DNA of 13,501 nucleotides from Methylophaga sp. (GCF_030651745.1 NZ_JAUSCC010000130.1:1-13501), one strand, 5' to 3'; shown: positions 1 to 9,600, numbered from the stretch's first letter. Program-made: numbers and translations. Notes: a model not told the origin generated them from the letters alone.

Positions 1-25
1 CAAAAAAATTGTCAAAAAGGCTCAT
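1..25 (-). CDS. Start of an unidentified gene, cut by the window edge
   Basis: An ATG at 25-23 is preceded by GAGG at 34-31 with five A residues between, which is a good Shine-Dalgarno site and spacing. The visible codons read MSLFDNFF and then leave the window. The gene would lie 75 bp downstream of the CitG-like gene on the same strand, so it may belong to the C1 cofactor block. Eight residues are too few to name a family, and I do not recognise it. The start call rests only on the ribosome binding site, the correct strand and the lack of any other gene here. Confidence 0.4.
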
Positions 26-30
26 TTTTT

Positions 31-56
31 CCTCAACCGTTTTCGTGAGGTTGAGG
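31..56 (-). promoter_or_regulatory. Hairpin that covers a ribosome binding site
   Basis: CCTCAACC at 31-38 pairs perfectly with GGTTGAGG at 49-56, an 8-bp stem with a 10-nt loop. Read on the minus strand, the 3' arm ends in GAGG, the Shine-Dalgarno site of the ATG at 25-23. Folding would therefore hide the site. The stem is followed by A residues in the minus-strand RNA, so it is not a standard intrinsic terminator for the genes upstream. A second, weaker inverted repeat (ATACGT at 60-65, ACGTAT at 75-80) lies next to it. A regulatory role is inferred from sequence alone. Confidence 0.4.
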
Positions 57-100
57 TTTATACGTAATAAAGGAACGTATCACCTGCTCAGTGCCGCCCG

Positions 101-979
101 CTATAAGCATCGTGCTACTGAAATTCGGTTCGAATCAAACGCCTGCTCAAACGCAAACAGCAGCAATGTTGCTGCGGTCATATCTGCGGAGGTTCCGGGA
201 TTTATGGCGCGACTCTTTAATTCGTGATCCCAGACGGTCAGCTCAGCTGTTGATTTGCTTAGGGGTCTATTTTTATTCATTTTTAAAATAAATAACTGTG
301 CCTTCTGTGCCACTGTCTGGGCGATATGCCGGGATTGCTTTCTGATAATCAAAGTGTCCGGCACACGTGCTAGTAAGTAAAGATACGCGATTGTGGTGGC
401 CCATTCAACCTTTTCCCCACATTTCAGCGCTTCTGTCAATTGTTTATAGCCGATATCCCATACTTGCTGGTAATTATTAACATATTGCAATGCAATCGTA
501 TCTCGATGTTGCGCTAATAACATGGCTTCTCGCAGCGTTACGCTGGGCTGTTGATTAATATCTTGTTCGGTTTGTTCACCTAGGCCACCTGCTTCGGCCA
601 GACGAATGGCTTGATAACAAAGATGTGCATCTTCCAGCGTCAGACTGCTTAATGTTTGTTCGAGTTCTAAGGATAATGCATCAAAAGTTGAACAGCGCTG
701 AACTGCATCACAGAGTGGAGCAAACAACAGCACAATGCCAAGATTGGTATTGCAATTAACGACTTGCCGTGTTGCCTCTACTGCTTGCAGAATTCGTTCG
801 CCAACGCTGAGATTCGGTTGAGCCATGACGGGAGCAATAGCTTTGGCACTTAATAAAAAGTCCTGCACCGCCATATTGTGACCATCACTCCACACATTTA
901 CATTACCGGGTTTCGGAGCGTTGACTTCCTGTTCACAGGCCCAGCGGACACAATCATTAATCTGCTGTTCAACCAACAT
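101..979 (-). CDS. CitG/MdcB-family protein linked to the methanopterin pathway
   Basis: This 292-residue protein belongs to the triphosphoribosyl-dephospho-CoA synthase family (CitG/MdcB). That family uses ATP to attach a triphosphoribosyl group through an alpha-glycosidic bond, releasing adenine. Visible signatures are EVNAPKPGNV (about 18-27), NCNTNLGIVLLFAPL (75-89) and a C-terminal NPGTSADMTAAT (260-271). No citrate lyase or malonate decarboxylase genes are nearby. Instead it sits directly behind mch and an ATP-grasp ligase, the mch-orf5-orf7 arrangement known from methylotrophs such as Methylobacterium, where it is called ORF7. A role in making the methanopterin-type cofactor is therefore more likely than citrate lyase maturation. 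I chose the ATG at 979, which overlaps the upstream gene by 11 bp. An in-frame ATG at 1054 would add 25 residues that do not look family-like. No clear Shine-Dalgarno precedes 979, so translational coupling is likely. The protein is soluble, with no signal peptide. Confidence 0.8.
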   Translation of the reverse strand: MLVEQQINDCVRWACEQEVNAPKPGNVNVWSDGHNMAVQDFLLSAKAIAPVMAQPNLSVGERILQAVEATRQVVNCNTNLGIVLLFAPLCDAVQRCSTFDALSLELEQTLSSLTLEDAHLCYQAIRLAEAGGLGEQTEQDINQQPSVTLREAMLLAQHRDTIALQYVNNYQQVWDIGYKQLTEALKCGEKVEWATTIAYLYLLARVPDTLIIRKQSRHIAQTVAQKAQLFILKMNKNRPLSKSTAELTVWDHELKSRAINPGTSADMTAATLLLFAFEQAFDSNRISVARCL

Positions 980-1895
980 GTTCGGGGAGCGATACCTGTC
1001 TGATGTGCTGAATATGTGATGCCACCATCGCCGCCAGTCGACCAGCAATATCAATGCCTGTGGCCTGATACAAACCCTTCCAGGCGGGTACGCTATTCAC
1101 TTCCAATACACTGAAATGACCCTGCTGATCCTGAATCAGATCGACTCCGGCATAGGGTGCCTCCACTATTGCTGTTGCCTGAATGGCGAGTTGTGCCATT
1201 TCATGAGTGACGGTGCTGGCAAAGCAACTGGCACCTTGAGCGAAGTTAGTGATCCAGTGATTTGAGCGACGGGTCATTGCTGCAATGACTTCACCCTGAA
1301 CCACCATCAGTCGCCAGTCTTGCCATTGGCCGGTTTGAACTGGAGCAACGTAATGTTGCAAATAATAGGCATCACCGACCACGGACAGCTGATCCAGTTG
1401 CGATAAGTGTTCTATACGTTGAATGCCTTTTCCCTGGCAACCAAACAAGGGTTTGACGACCAGACTATAACCTTTCGCAAGCTCTTCACGGGCAATTAGC
1501 AGAGCTTGCTGTCGATTTTCGCAGGCCCAGGTTTGTGGTGAGGGAATATTGGCTAAATGCAGTTTAAGTGATGTTCTGGCTTTGTCTACCGTTAACTCAA
1601 TGGCATGGGCGGGATTGAGGACCGGCACACCCAATTCGGCCAAGGTATGCAACACATCCATACGCAAAGTGATCTGTTCCAAACTGCCGGGGGCGATGCC
1701 ACGGACCAGAACAGCATCAGGTAACGTGTTCTCAAACTGTGGAATGATCAATCCGGTTGGGCTGCGCGTATCGATCCGGCAATCCGCCAGATCGATAAGC
1801 ACAGCCTCCATACCCAGCGCTGACAATGACGCAGTTAATTGGTCACTATGCCAGCCATGGGTGTCGTTAAATATGGCAATGCGGGCATGGGGCAT
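969..1895 (-). CDS. RimK-like ATP-grasp ligase (ORF5 type, C1 cofactor synthesis)
   Basis: A 308-residue ATP-grasp enzyme of the RimK/MptN type. Such enzymes join an amino acid, usually glutamate, to a carboxylate through an acyl phosphate. The nucleotide-binding strand and glycine loop VKPLFGCQGKG (147-157), DWRLMVV (193-199), NFAQGAS (217-223) and the metal-binding end LEVNSVPAWKG (264-274) are all present, so it should be active. It lies 9 bp behind mch, matching ORF5 of the methylotroph mch-orf5-orf7 cluster. By relationship to archaeal H4MPT:glutamate ligase (MptN) and tyramine-glutamate ligase (MfnD), the substrate could be the methanopterin-type cofactor or methylofuran; the sequence alone does not decide. 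The ATG at 1895 has no strong Shine-Dalgarno and probably depends on translation from mch. Its 3' end overlaps the next gene by 11 bp. Confidence 0.85.
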   Translation of the reverse strand: MPHARIAIFNDTHGWHSDQLTASLSALGMEAVLIDLADCRIDTRSPTGLIIPQFENTLPDAVLVRGIAPGSLEQITLRMDVLHTLAELGVPVLNPAHAIELTVDKARTSLKLHLANIPSPQTWACENRQQALLIAREELAKGYSLVVKPLFGCQGKGIQRIEHLSQLDQLSVVGDAYYLQHYVAPVQTGQWQDWRLMVVQGEVIAAMTRRSNHWITNFAQGASCFASTVTHEMAQLAIQATAIVEAPYAGVDLIQDQQGHFSVLEVNSVPAWKGLYQATGIDIAGRLAAMVASHIQHIRQVSLPEHVG

Positions 1896-1904
1896 GATCA
1901 GATA

Positions 1905-2888
1905 TTAAAACCCGAAGGATTGTTTCAATAAATCAGCATTCAATTCACCGGCAGTAAAACTCTTGCCGGTCTGGGTGCTGGTAACGATGACTTTGGCCGG
2001 GCTGAATAGCATCGGATCAATTTTGAAAAAGTCGTATTCATACGATTTGAAAATCTGACCGAATGGGCGACCATAATCTGACGACGTGTTACTGGGCATT
2101 TTTTCTGCCAGCTCTTTTGCTTCATCGTTGCTGCTGTCCACAAACAGGTGCACGGTACCGCCATACAGAATGGCATCGTTGGTGCGGCCCATACCGGTCA
2201 TAAAATCTCCACCTGGCGGTGCAACAGGTGTTGTACCAAAACCATCGACAATTTTATCCATAGGGAAATGTAGGGTATGTGCTTTATGCATGGCGACTTC
2301 GAGTACCCGAATAGCAATCTGCATTACTCCAGCCAAGCTGGTAGTTGGGGTCAAAATCAAGGTCAGGTTTTCAGGTTTAATAGCGCAGTTGTCAGCAATT
2401 TTCTCGGCGATTTCAACTGGTGGCATGCTATCCACTTCCAGCACAATGACAGTGGAATCTGCTTTATCCTGATAGCCAAACTCTTTGAATAATTCTTCAC
2501 GAGCAGCCAGTGCACGACCTGGCCCAGAACCCAGTGCGTAGAATTTTACATCTTCACTTTTATGAGAAAGGCTCCAACCGGCGTATTGACTGCCAAGGCA
2601 ACTTAAAACCGGAGTTTTGGCATGCACATTAACCGACCAGGGCCAGTCAGCAAAGCCGCTGTTACTACCCAAAGTGGCCGTGCCTAGTCCGCCCATGCAG
2701 ATTTCACCAATCAAACGGCCCGCTTCCAGTCCGCCGGAGGCTTTGATACCGGCATCAACAACGCGGGTGCCATTGGATAAATAGCTGATTTCTAATTGCA
2801 GGGCTTGGGCATTGTCGATTAATTTATCAACCAGAGGCTGACAGGCGGCGTTAACACTGGTCCAGTTGGCGGAGATTTGACTGCTCAT
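1905..2888 (-). CDS. mch: Methenyltetrahydromethanopterin cyclohydrolase
   Basis: Mch interconverts methenyl-H4MPT and 5-formyl-H4MPT with water, a cytoplasmic step in formaldehyde oxidation in methylotrophs and in methanogenesis in archaea. The 327-residue length matches the family. Highly typical stretches include [14 protein letters not shown] (44-57) with the following [15 protein letters not shown] (121-127) and the glycine- and proline-rich block from [14 protein letters not shown] to [11 protein letters not shown] (216-244). The ATG at 2888 follows AGGA at 2899-2896 with a 7-nt spacer, a good site. It opens a three-gene C1 block and has its own likely promoter in the 77-bp gap behind cca. 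The family assignment is very secure. It is the main evidence that the organism uses the H4MPT-linked C1 route. Confidence 0.97.
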   Translation of the reverse strand: MSSQISANWTSVNAACQPLVDKLIDNAQALQLEISYLSNGTRVVDAGIKASGGLEAGRLIGEICMGGLGTATLGSNSGFADWPWSVNVHAKTPVLSCLGSQYAGWSLSHKSEDVKFYALGSGPGRALAAREELFKEFGYQDKADSTVIVLEVDSMPPVEIAEKIADNCAIKPENLTLILTPTTSLAGVMQIAIRVLEVAMHKAHTLHFPMDKIVDGFGTTPVAPPGGDFMTGMGRTNDAILYGGTVHLFVDSSNDEAKELAEKMPSNTSSDYGRPFGQIFKSYEYDFFKIDPMLFSPAKVIVTSTQTGKSFTAGELNADLLKQSFGF

Positions 2889-2918
2889 GAAAAGATCCTG
2901 TCTGTTAAAAATGAAAAT

Positions 2919-2947
2919 AGTATACGTGAAGCACTTGGCGCTGTAAT
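2919..2947 (-). promoter_or_regulatory. mch: Likely sigma70 promoter for the mch block
   Basis: On the minus strand, ATTACA (2947-2942, four of six matches to the -35 consensus) is followed by exactly 17 bp and TATACT (2924-2919, five of six matches to the -10 consensus). Transcription would begin near 2912, leaving a leader of about 24 nt that contains the mch Shine-Dalgarno. It lies in the only sizeable gap between complete genes in the window, just behind the end of cca. No terminator for cca is visible in this gap, so read-through from upstream is also possible. This is a prediction from sequence only. Confidence 0.5.
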
Positions 2948-2965
2948 GGTCAGGTGGTTGTCGTT

Positions 2966-4192
2966 TCAGTGTTTTTTACGAAACGGTTCAAGTACTTCAT
3001 CAATTATCTGGCAACGTTTCTCCGCGATTGCAGCGGCGATTGCCGGGCCTTGCAAACCCTTAGCTATAAAAGGCGCGGCATTAACTTCTCTGCTCGCATC
3101 AAAACAGGCTTGAAAAGCCGCTTTCTCAGGTAAATCGGCATCTTCGTATCCAGGCCGTCCACGGAAATCGGCTTCTCCTGCCAGCAGATATTGTGAAAAC
3201 CGTTGTGGTTTGCGAAACGCATCCAGACCTTCAAATACAGCCAGTACTTCAGCGGCTGATAACTCGAATAGCAAATGACTATGGGTATGAAATTCTGCAA
3301 CTTTTATCGCCAAGCTGGTAATTTCTCGCGGCACACGCAAGCGTTCACACAGCTGTTGAGTCAGGGTAATACTGCGGGCTTCATGACCTTTATGACTTGG
3401 CAGAATATCTTCCGGTGTCGTGCCTTTGCCCAAATCATGGCACAAGGCAGCAAAACGCACCGCCAAGTCATCGCTTAGTCTGGCTGCCTGATCCAATACC
3501 AGCATCACATGTACACCGGTATCCACTTCTGGATGCCATTTAGGAATTTGTGGTACGCCAAACAGCCGATCAATCTCCGGAAACAGAATCGCTAAAGCGC
3601 CTACCTCACGCAGACAGTAAAAAAATAAGGATGGTTGTTTGCTCAGCAGAGCTTTTTCCAGTTCCTGCCATACACGTTCTGCGACCAGATGTTCCAGTTC
3701 GCCATTGGCAATCATTTGGGAAATCACCAGTTTGGTTTCATCAGCGACCTGAAAGCCGAAGCGAGCTGCAAAACGTGCCAGACGCAAGACCCGCACGGGA
3801 TCTTCAACAAAAGCCGGAGATACATGTCGCAGAATTTTATTTTGCAGATCGGCTTGCCCATTGAAGGGATCAAAGACCTTGCCATTGGCATCTTCTGCCA
3901 TTGCATTAATGGTCAAATCCCGTCTGGCGAGATCTTCTTCTAAGGTGACTTCCTGAGAGGCATGAAATTCAAAGCCGTGATAGCCGGGGGCAGTTTTGCG
4001 TTCAGTACGAGCAAGCGCATATTCCTCCTGCGTAGCGGGATGCAGGAAGACTGGGAAATCCTTGCCCACCGGTCTGAAGCCCTGAGCTAACATTTCCTCG
4101 ACATTACTACCAACTACCACCCAGTCCCGGTCTTTTACCGGTAAGCCCAGTAAGCGATCCCGAACACAGCCACCTACTTTAAATATTTGCAT
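2966..4192 (-). CDS. cca: Multifunctional CCA-adding tRNA nucleotidyltransferase
   Basis: Cca builds or repairs the 3' CCA end of tRNAs from CTP and ATP without a nucleic acid template. The 408 residues align closely by eye with E. coli Cca (412). The start [19 protein letters not shown] (6-24) holds the metal-binding D21 and D23. [10 protein letters not shown] (90-99) and [16 protein letters not shown] (130-145) are the typical nucleotidyltransferase and nucleotide-recognition motifs. The C-terminal part carries an HD domain ([10 protein letters not shown] at 219-228, CHDLGKG at 251-257), the phosphohydrolase module of the gammaproteobacterial form. The ATG at 4192 lies 9 bp behind the slt stop codon without a strong Shine-Dalgarno, so it is probably co-transcribed and translationally coupled with slt. 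Nothing is truncated. Confidence 0.97.
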   Translation of the reverse strand: MQIFKVGGCVRDRLLGLPVKDRDWVVVGSNVEEMLAQGFRPVGKDFPVFLHPATQEEYALARTERKTAPGYHGFEFHASQEVTLEEDLARRDLTINAMAEDANGKVFDPFNGQADLQNKILRHVSPAFVEDPVRVLRLARFAARFGFQVADETKLVISQMIANGELEHLVAERVWQELEKALLSKQPSLFFYCLREVGALAILFPEIDRLFGVPQIPKWHPEVDTGVHVMLVLDQAARLSDDLAVRFAALCHDLGKGTTPEDILPSHKGHEARSITLTQQLCERLRVPREITSLAIKVAEFHTHSHLLFELSAAEVLAVFEGLDAFRKPQRFSQYLLAGEADFRGRPGYEDADLPEKAAFQACFDASREVNAAPFIAKGLQGPAIAAAIAEKRCQIIDEVLEPFRKKH

Positions 4193-4201
4193 ATCGAGAC
4201 G

Positions 4202-6142
4202 TTAAGTATTTCTGGGCCGCACTGCAGGCATCCGATCCGACATCCGCTTGATGGGGACTTTTAGCTGATAGTCGTAAGTTGCTGCAAAACTTAATACAGC
4301 ACGGACATAACGACGCGTTTCGGTAAATGGAATATTTTCTACCCAGATATCGGCAGGCATGGTTTGTTCCGGTAACCAGCGCGAAACACGATGTGGCCCT
4401 GCATTGTAAGCAGCGGTTGCCAGCACGGGATTACTTTGAAATTGATCTTGCATACGGCTGATATAAAAACTGCCCATTTCAATATTGCGCGCAGGATTAT
4501 AAAGCTCAGAATCCTGTTTTAATGGTTTATTAATCCATCCACCTATTTGTTTGCCAGTCGCTGGCATGACTTGCATTAAACCCATCGCTCCAGCGTGAGA
4601 ACGTGCTTGAGGATTAAAGGCACTTTCCTGTCTGGCAATGGCAAGCAGCCATGATGCATCAACTCCGACATTGGCACTGGCTTGTCGTATTTCGTTGCTA
4701 TAAAGCACCGGAAAACGTAAATCCAAGGCGTCCCAATACCGTGCAGTGCCTAATAGGGCAATTGTTTGATTATGCCAGCCCCATCTATGAGTTTCGGTTG
4801 CCACAATCTGTAATTCGCGTGGAGTTAATGTCTGCTGCAGAAAATAGGCTTCGCGGCGGGCATCCAGTAATTCATCCTGCAGATAAAACTCACGCATGCG
4901 TTTTACCGAAGCGGAATTCACGATGCCATTACTTTCCGAGGCTTCTGCGACAATCGGATGATGATTCATTGCATATTCTGCACCGACTTTGTCTGCAGCT
5001 AAAAATGCGTAGAAATCACGTTCATCTACTAAGGTCCGCCATATCGCCTCAGCTTCCGCACGTTGTCCAAGTTCAGCCATGCTTCTCGCCAACCAGTATT
5101 GCCAGCGAGTTTCCTGGCGAACTTCTATATCAAGACTGCCGATGGCTTTTTGTACTTCTTTCCAGTTTTGTTGCCATAAGGCAGCACGTACTCGCCAAGG
5201 ATGGTTTGGTGTGTCGCCATAAAAATAGAGTGCTCGATCATCTTTATTTAATGCCGCCCACATCCCTATAGTGCCTTGCACATCATGGCGTTCATCGATT
5301 GAAAACAAATAGCTGTTTTGCAAACGTTTCCAGTGAAAATAGGCTTTCTCGAAATCTTGTCTTGCCAGTCGTTTTAAACCATAAATAATGATTTCACGAG
5401 CCATTGGCACATCCTGCGCCAAAGACACGCTTTGACTTGGCGCTGCTGCAGGGAGCTGTGACAGCAAGCTGACAGGATTGTTATGAATATCTTCCCAGCG
5501 TTTGGCCCAAGCCTGAGCAGCATTGCTCTGCTTTACTGTTTTGGCTAAGAAATTGGCCAAAGGGAACTGTTGGTTGCGTAATGCCAGCATCATTCGCTGC
5601 CAGCGTAAATCATCAGTTAACCAGCCACGTTGGGTTGCTGTCTGAAACACCGGGTCGCAGGCTTTATCCTGGGAAGTCGACACCAGCCAGAGTTTTTCAA
5701 AGGCTTCGACAGCGGCTTGTGTTTGATTGGTGGCAATCAATGCTCGGGCATAATGACATTCACGAGCAGCAGACTGAGGGGCTTGATAAAACTCCAGATA
5801 TTGTTGCCATTGCTGGTCTTTTGCCAGTTTATCTAACCAGGCACTGCGCAGCCGGGCTTTGAAAAAACTCTCTTCACGCGTCTGTAAGAAGCGTTTGATG
5901 TTTGCCGCTTCGGAATCATTTACCCGATGCTGCAGATATAAATAATCCAGATATTCCTGCAGCGGGTAATCACCCAGTTGCTCACGCAATTGTCTGAATT
6001 GAGCAAGCTGGTGCGTTTGCAGCGCTTTTTTAGCTTGCTGATAGATCTTGCGTTGTTGATTGATATCTGTTGCCGCAGTGGCCTGGACAGGTAAAAAGGC
6101 TGCAAGCATCAGCAGCGTAGCTATACGTATGTGAATTTTCAT
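4202..6142 (-). CDS. slt: Soluble lytic murein transglycosylase (Slt70 family)
   Basis: This enzyme cleaves the MurNAc-GlcNAc bond of peptidoglycan in the periplasm, leaving 1,6-anhydroMurNAc ends. It is used in wall turnover and in opening the wall for envelope machines. Its 646 residues match the Slt70 size. Residues 1-23 form a signal peptide (MKIHIRIA, a hydrophobic core, then VQATA before the likely cut). Residues about 25-470 are the helical ring domain with many short helical repeats. The catalytic domain follows: ARQESAFNPQARS (503-515) with catalytic E506, GLMQVMPATG (521-530), and AAYNAGPHRVSRW (577-589). It starts 9 bp behind chpC with only a weak Shine-Dalgarno. A role in wall remodelling around type IV pili is possible given the upstream neighbours, but Slt70 is usually a general housekeeping enzyme. 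Confidence 0.95.
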   Translation of the reverse strand: MKIHIRIATLLMLAAFLPVQATAATDINQQRKIYQQAKKALQTHQLAQFRQLREQLGDYPLQEYLDYLYLQHRVNDSEAANIKRFLQTREESFFKARLRSAWLDKLAKDQQWQQYLEFYQAPQSAARECHYARALIATNQTQAAVEAFEKLWLVSTSQDKACDPVFQTATQRGWLTDDLRWQRMMLALRNQQFPLANFLAKTVKQSNAAQAWAKRWEDIHNNPVSLLSQLPAAAPSQSVSLAQDVPMAREIIIYGLKRLARQDFEKAYFHWKRLQNSYLFSIDERHDVQGTIGMWAALNKDDRALYFYGDTPNHPWRVRAALWQQNWKEVQKAIGSLDIEVRQETRWQYWLARSMAELGQRAEAEAIWRTLVDERDFYAFLAADKVGAEYAMNHHPIVAEASESNGIVNSASVKRMREFYLQDELLDARREAYFLQQTLTPRELQIVATETHRWGWHNQTIALLGTARYWDALDLRFPVLYSNEIRQASANVGVDASWLLAIARQESAFNPQARSHAGAMGLMQVMPATGKQIGGWINKPLKQDSELYNPARNIEMGSFYISRMQDQFQSNPVLATAAYNAGPHRVSRWLPEQTMPADIWVENIPFTETRRYVRAVLSFAATYDYQLKVPIKRMSDRMPAVRPRNT

Positions 6143-6151
6143 GCCGGTATC

Positions 6152-6637
6152 TTAAAGCAAATTGTCAGAGGATGTATTACCGGACAAACTGTTTTGCAGA
6201 TGAGTTTCAATATTGTCTAATTTTGGAATAAAAGCGACATTGGAGCCAATCTTAATCTGACAATGTAACCAGTCTGAATCAACAATGTCGTGGGTAGGTT
6301 GCAGCGCTGTTTCATTTATTGTTATCAGTTGTGGAGCACCGCAGCATGCTACCGCATAATGCTTGATTTTGGCTTCGTTATTAATGCCATTGATCACGCA
6401 AAGTTTATTAATCTGCCGGTTGTTTTGCTGTCCGCTACCGATCAACGTTTCGAGATCAATTACCTGTAACGGCAAATCGCGCCAGAAAAACTGGCCGATA
6501 TACCAAGCTGAGTCGATATCACTGTCAGTCAGCCGAGGTAATGGAATAACTTCGGCAATGGTTGGATTTGGCAGCAACAAATAATGTTGTCGGAGCGGAA
6601 TCAACATGCAATGAATAAAATCAGATTCTTTGCTCAT
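6152..6637 (-). CDS. chpC: ChpC-like chemosensory adaptor with a CheW domain
   Basis: A 161-residue protein with the size and pattern of a single CheW-like domain: an early PNPTIAEVIPLPRL segment, GQFFWRDLPLQVIDLETLIG in the middle, and a closing strand with IGSNVAFIPKLDNIE. CheW-fold proteins link receptors to a CheA-type kinase in the cytoplasm. In Pseudomonas the equivalent gene, chpC, follows chpA and chpB. Here it follows chpA directly, with a 17-bp gap. The ATG at 6637 has AAAGG at 6647-6643 with a 5-nt spacer. The CheW domain is weakly conserved, so the name depends largely on position. No membrane segment or signal peptide is visible. Confidence 0.75.
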   Translation of the reverse strand: MSKESDFIHCMLIPLRQHYLLLPNPTIAEVIPLPRLTDSDIDSAWYIGQFFWRDLPLQVIDLETLIGSGQQNNRQINKLCVINGINNEAKIKHYAVACCGAPQLITINETALQPTHDIVDSDWLHCQIKIGSNVAFIPKLDNIETHLQNSLSGNTSSDNLL

Positions 6638-6654
6638 AATCGCCTTTGTTATAT

Positions 6655-9600
6655 TTACCGTTGCTCAGCAGGATAGCGGTTACCCAGCTGTTGTTTCATT
6701 GAAATGATCAGCTCATCATCCTGATAAGGTTTACCGAGATAGGCATTGACTCCGATGGTCATGGCGCGTTGACGATGTTTTTCGCCAGTACGCGAGGTAA
6801 TCATCACAATCGGCAGGTGTTTAAACTGTACATCGTTGCGGATGATGGAGGCGAATTCAAAACCGTCCATACGTGGCATTTCCACATCCAATAAAACGAT
6901 ATCCGGAGTTTGTTCGTAAAGCTGCGCCAACGCTTCCACCCCATCTTTTGCGGTAACCACATCAAAGCCCAGCCGTGTTAACAGGCTACCGGTTGCCTTA
7001 CGCATAGTAATCGAGTCATCAACAATCATCGCCATAGGTTTACGGTCAGCTGCTATCTGTTGATAGCTTTCACTGGCCTGTTGCAGGTTAGTGGTTCCGG
7101 TTGGCGTTTGATAGCTGTCAATTAAGCTTGGAATATCAAGAATAAATACAACGCGGCCATCACCGAGAATAGTGGCACCATTTATCGCATCAATCTGACC
7201 CAGCTGCGCGCCAACGGATTTGATAACGATTTCTCGGTTACTATCAATACTATCAACGGCCAGTGCAATTTTAATATCGCCACTGCGGAATAACAGCAAC
7301 GGCATTTGCTGTCGCAGATTATCCAGCAAATTCAGCGGTTGGCCGAGTAAGTTACTCAATGGCACAAAGTCATAATGTTCACCATGAAAAGTATAGTTGG
7401 GCTTTTCCTGTGCCATCAATTCACGGATGTGTTGCAGACTGATGCGTTCACCTGCGTTAACTGCTGATAATGGAACAGCAAACTGCTGCTGATTTACCGA
7501 GATCAATAAGGCTTGCATCACTGACAATGTCAATGGCAGTCGCAGATGAAACTGAGTACCTTTACCGGGTTGTGAACTGATGGATAAACGGCCTTTCAGT
7601 GCACGTATTTCATTACTGACCACATCCATTCCGACCCCGCGACCGGCCAGTTGTGAAATCTTGTCGGCCGTGCTGAATCCTGAAGTGAGGATCAACTGAA
7701 TCAGGGATTGCTCGTTGGGGATGTTATGCGGATCAATTAAATTTTGAGCGATCGCACGCTGTTTGATTTTTTCGATATTCAGTCCCTGACCATCATCAGC
7801 AATGGTGATTAACACCTCAGAACCTTCACGTTGCATAGTGATTTGCAGTTGGCCGGTTGGTTCTTTACCTTGCTGCGCGCGTTCCTCAGCGGTTTCCAAA
7901 CCATGTGCTATGGCATTACGCAGAATATGTTCAATGGGTGCCACCAATCTATCAAGAATGGTTCTATCCAATTCTAAATCGGCACCGCTGACCAATAACT
8001 GGGATTGTTTATCCAGTTCACTATTAGTTTGTCGAACAATCCTTTCCAGTCGTGGCACTATCGAGTTAAACGGCAGCAGACGAGTGTGCATCAAGCCTTG
8101 TTGCAGGTCGGTGTTCAGGCGTGACTGTTGCAGTAGCAGAATATCTGTTTCACGCATCAGATTACCCATCGAACGGCTGATGTTATTCAAGTCGTTAACA
8201 GTTTCGGTCAGACTGCGTGATAGCTGCTGGATGGTCGAAAAACGATCCAGCTCTAAAGGATCAAATTCGGCATTGGTATCTTGAACCGTGTCTTCGTAAC
8301 GGAACAGGATCTGGGTTTCGGTTTCTATTTCCAGTTTGCGTAACTGTTCATGCAAACGGGCAACCGTTTCTTCCATTTCTTCAAGCTGTAGATGCATTAC
8401 ACCGTGTTGTTGGGTGACCTGATCGCGGGTAATACTGACTTCACCGGCAAAGTTGCTCAGATAATCCAGCAGGTCAGCACGGACGCGGATCTTTTCAGAG
8501 CTTTGAGAACTGGCTTTGGTTTTTACGGGGGATACGTCGGTCAGACTCTGGAGCTCCGGCATTGAATGTTCAATATATGCAGGTGACTCTGCCAACGTAT
8601 CCATATTGTCAATATCGGCTGGCACGTAACCGGAATATTGCTGAATGTCCTGCAGTAAATCGATGGCTGCTGGGATGTGCGCCCTGTTGGCTAATTGCTC
8701 CTGCATTTCTGTCAGGCGATCCTGACAGCGCTGCAATAGATTGAAAAAGCTTTCATCAGGTTTTTCAGCACGATCTGTCACTGACAGTACCAATGTTTCG
8801 GTTTGATGTGTCAGATCTGCCATTGCTGTTGTGGCAGTTAGCCTCGCGCCACCTTTAAGCGTATGTAAATCACGTTGTAACTGCATCGATCCGGCAGGGC
8901 TATCGGGTTCTGACTGCCACTGTTTGATGGCTCGGTCAGTGGAGATCAATAATTCAGCGGCTTCTTCGGTAAAGGCCTCGAGAATTTCCGGATCCACATC
9001 AACAGTCGATACAGTGTCCAAAGCTGTTAAGGTAGAACGAATTTGCTCGCGGAAAGCGGTAAAATCAGCCGGTACTTTATGTTGGATCAATGCTTCAATC
9101 TGGTCGTTAACAATCTCTAATGCTTCATCAAGCAATAATTTCAGATTATTGCTGCGACTTTGAGGATGCATGATCAATCGCTGCATCAATTGATAAAGTG
9201 CAGCGAGCTGCTGCAGTGATGCGTTTTCAGCATTTTCTGCTAGCGTGTTTAACGTTTGCCGCAAGGACAGTGGCGCTTCGTCATCGGTTTGCTGCCATTG
9301 TTCAAGCTGCTGACTATAGTCATTAAGCAAGCCGTCTGTTTCTTCAAGAAAGCTGACAAGCTGCTCCGGGTCGAGTGGAGCGCTGTGGGAATGATCAGCT
9401 TTTTGCGGACAAAGCTCAAAAATACGTCTGTCCAATAAACGAATATCGGGCTCGTCTGAGCTGGTTTTCACGGCCTGCAGTAATTGGCTTAATTCAATAA
9501 TAATATCGTTCAAATCACTGATTGATTCATCAGTGAATGATTGTTGTTGATGATAGAGATTACGGAATGTCTGATCCAACTGGGTGGCGATGATGGCCAC

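Noticed and set aside
31..56. The hairpin as an intrinsic terminator
   Set aside because: In the minus-strand RNA the stem is followed by A residues rather than U. On the plus strand it is followed by only three T residues, and no plus-strand gene ends there.
9..291. Two short plus-strand frames at the left edge
   Set aside because: They run antisense to the 3' end of the CitG-like gene and across the spacer, with no recognisable product.
977..1054. Longer start for the CitG-like protein at 1054
   Set aside because: The extra 25 residues (starting MILLVDWRRWWHH) are the antiphase reading of the ATP-grasp C-terminus and do not resemble the family's N-terminus. ATG 979 gives the usual 11-bp coupled overlap.
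1549..1908. Plus-strand open frame of 119 codons opposite the ATP-grasp gene
   Set aside because: It overlaps a conserved minus-strand gene entirely and shows no family features or convincing ribosome binding site.
4651..5271. Plus-strand open frame of 206 codons opposite slt
   Set aside because: It lies wholly antisense to a well-supported Slt70 coding region. Its composition is that of a shadow frame, with many His, Arg and Cys residues and no recognisable domain.
7802..8284. Plus-strand open frame of 160 codons opposite chpA
   Set aside because: It is antisense to the conserved ChpA kinase core and is rich in Ser, Arg and Cys without any domain, as expected of a shadow frame.
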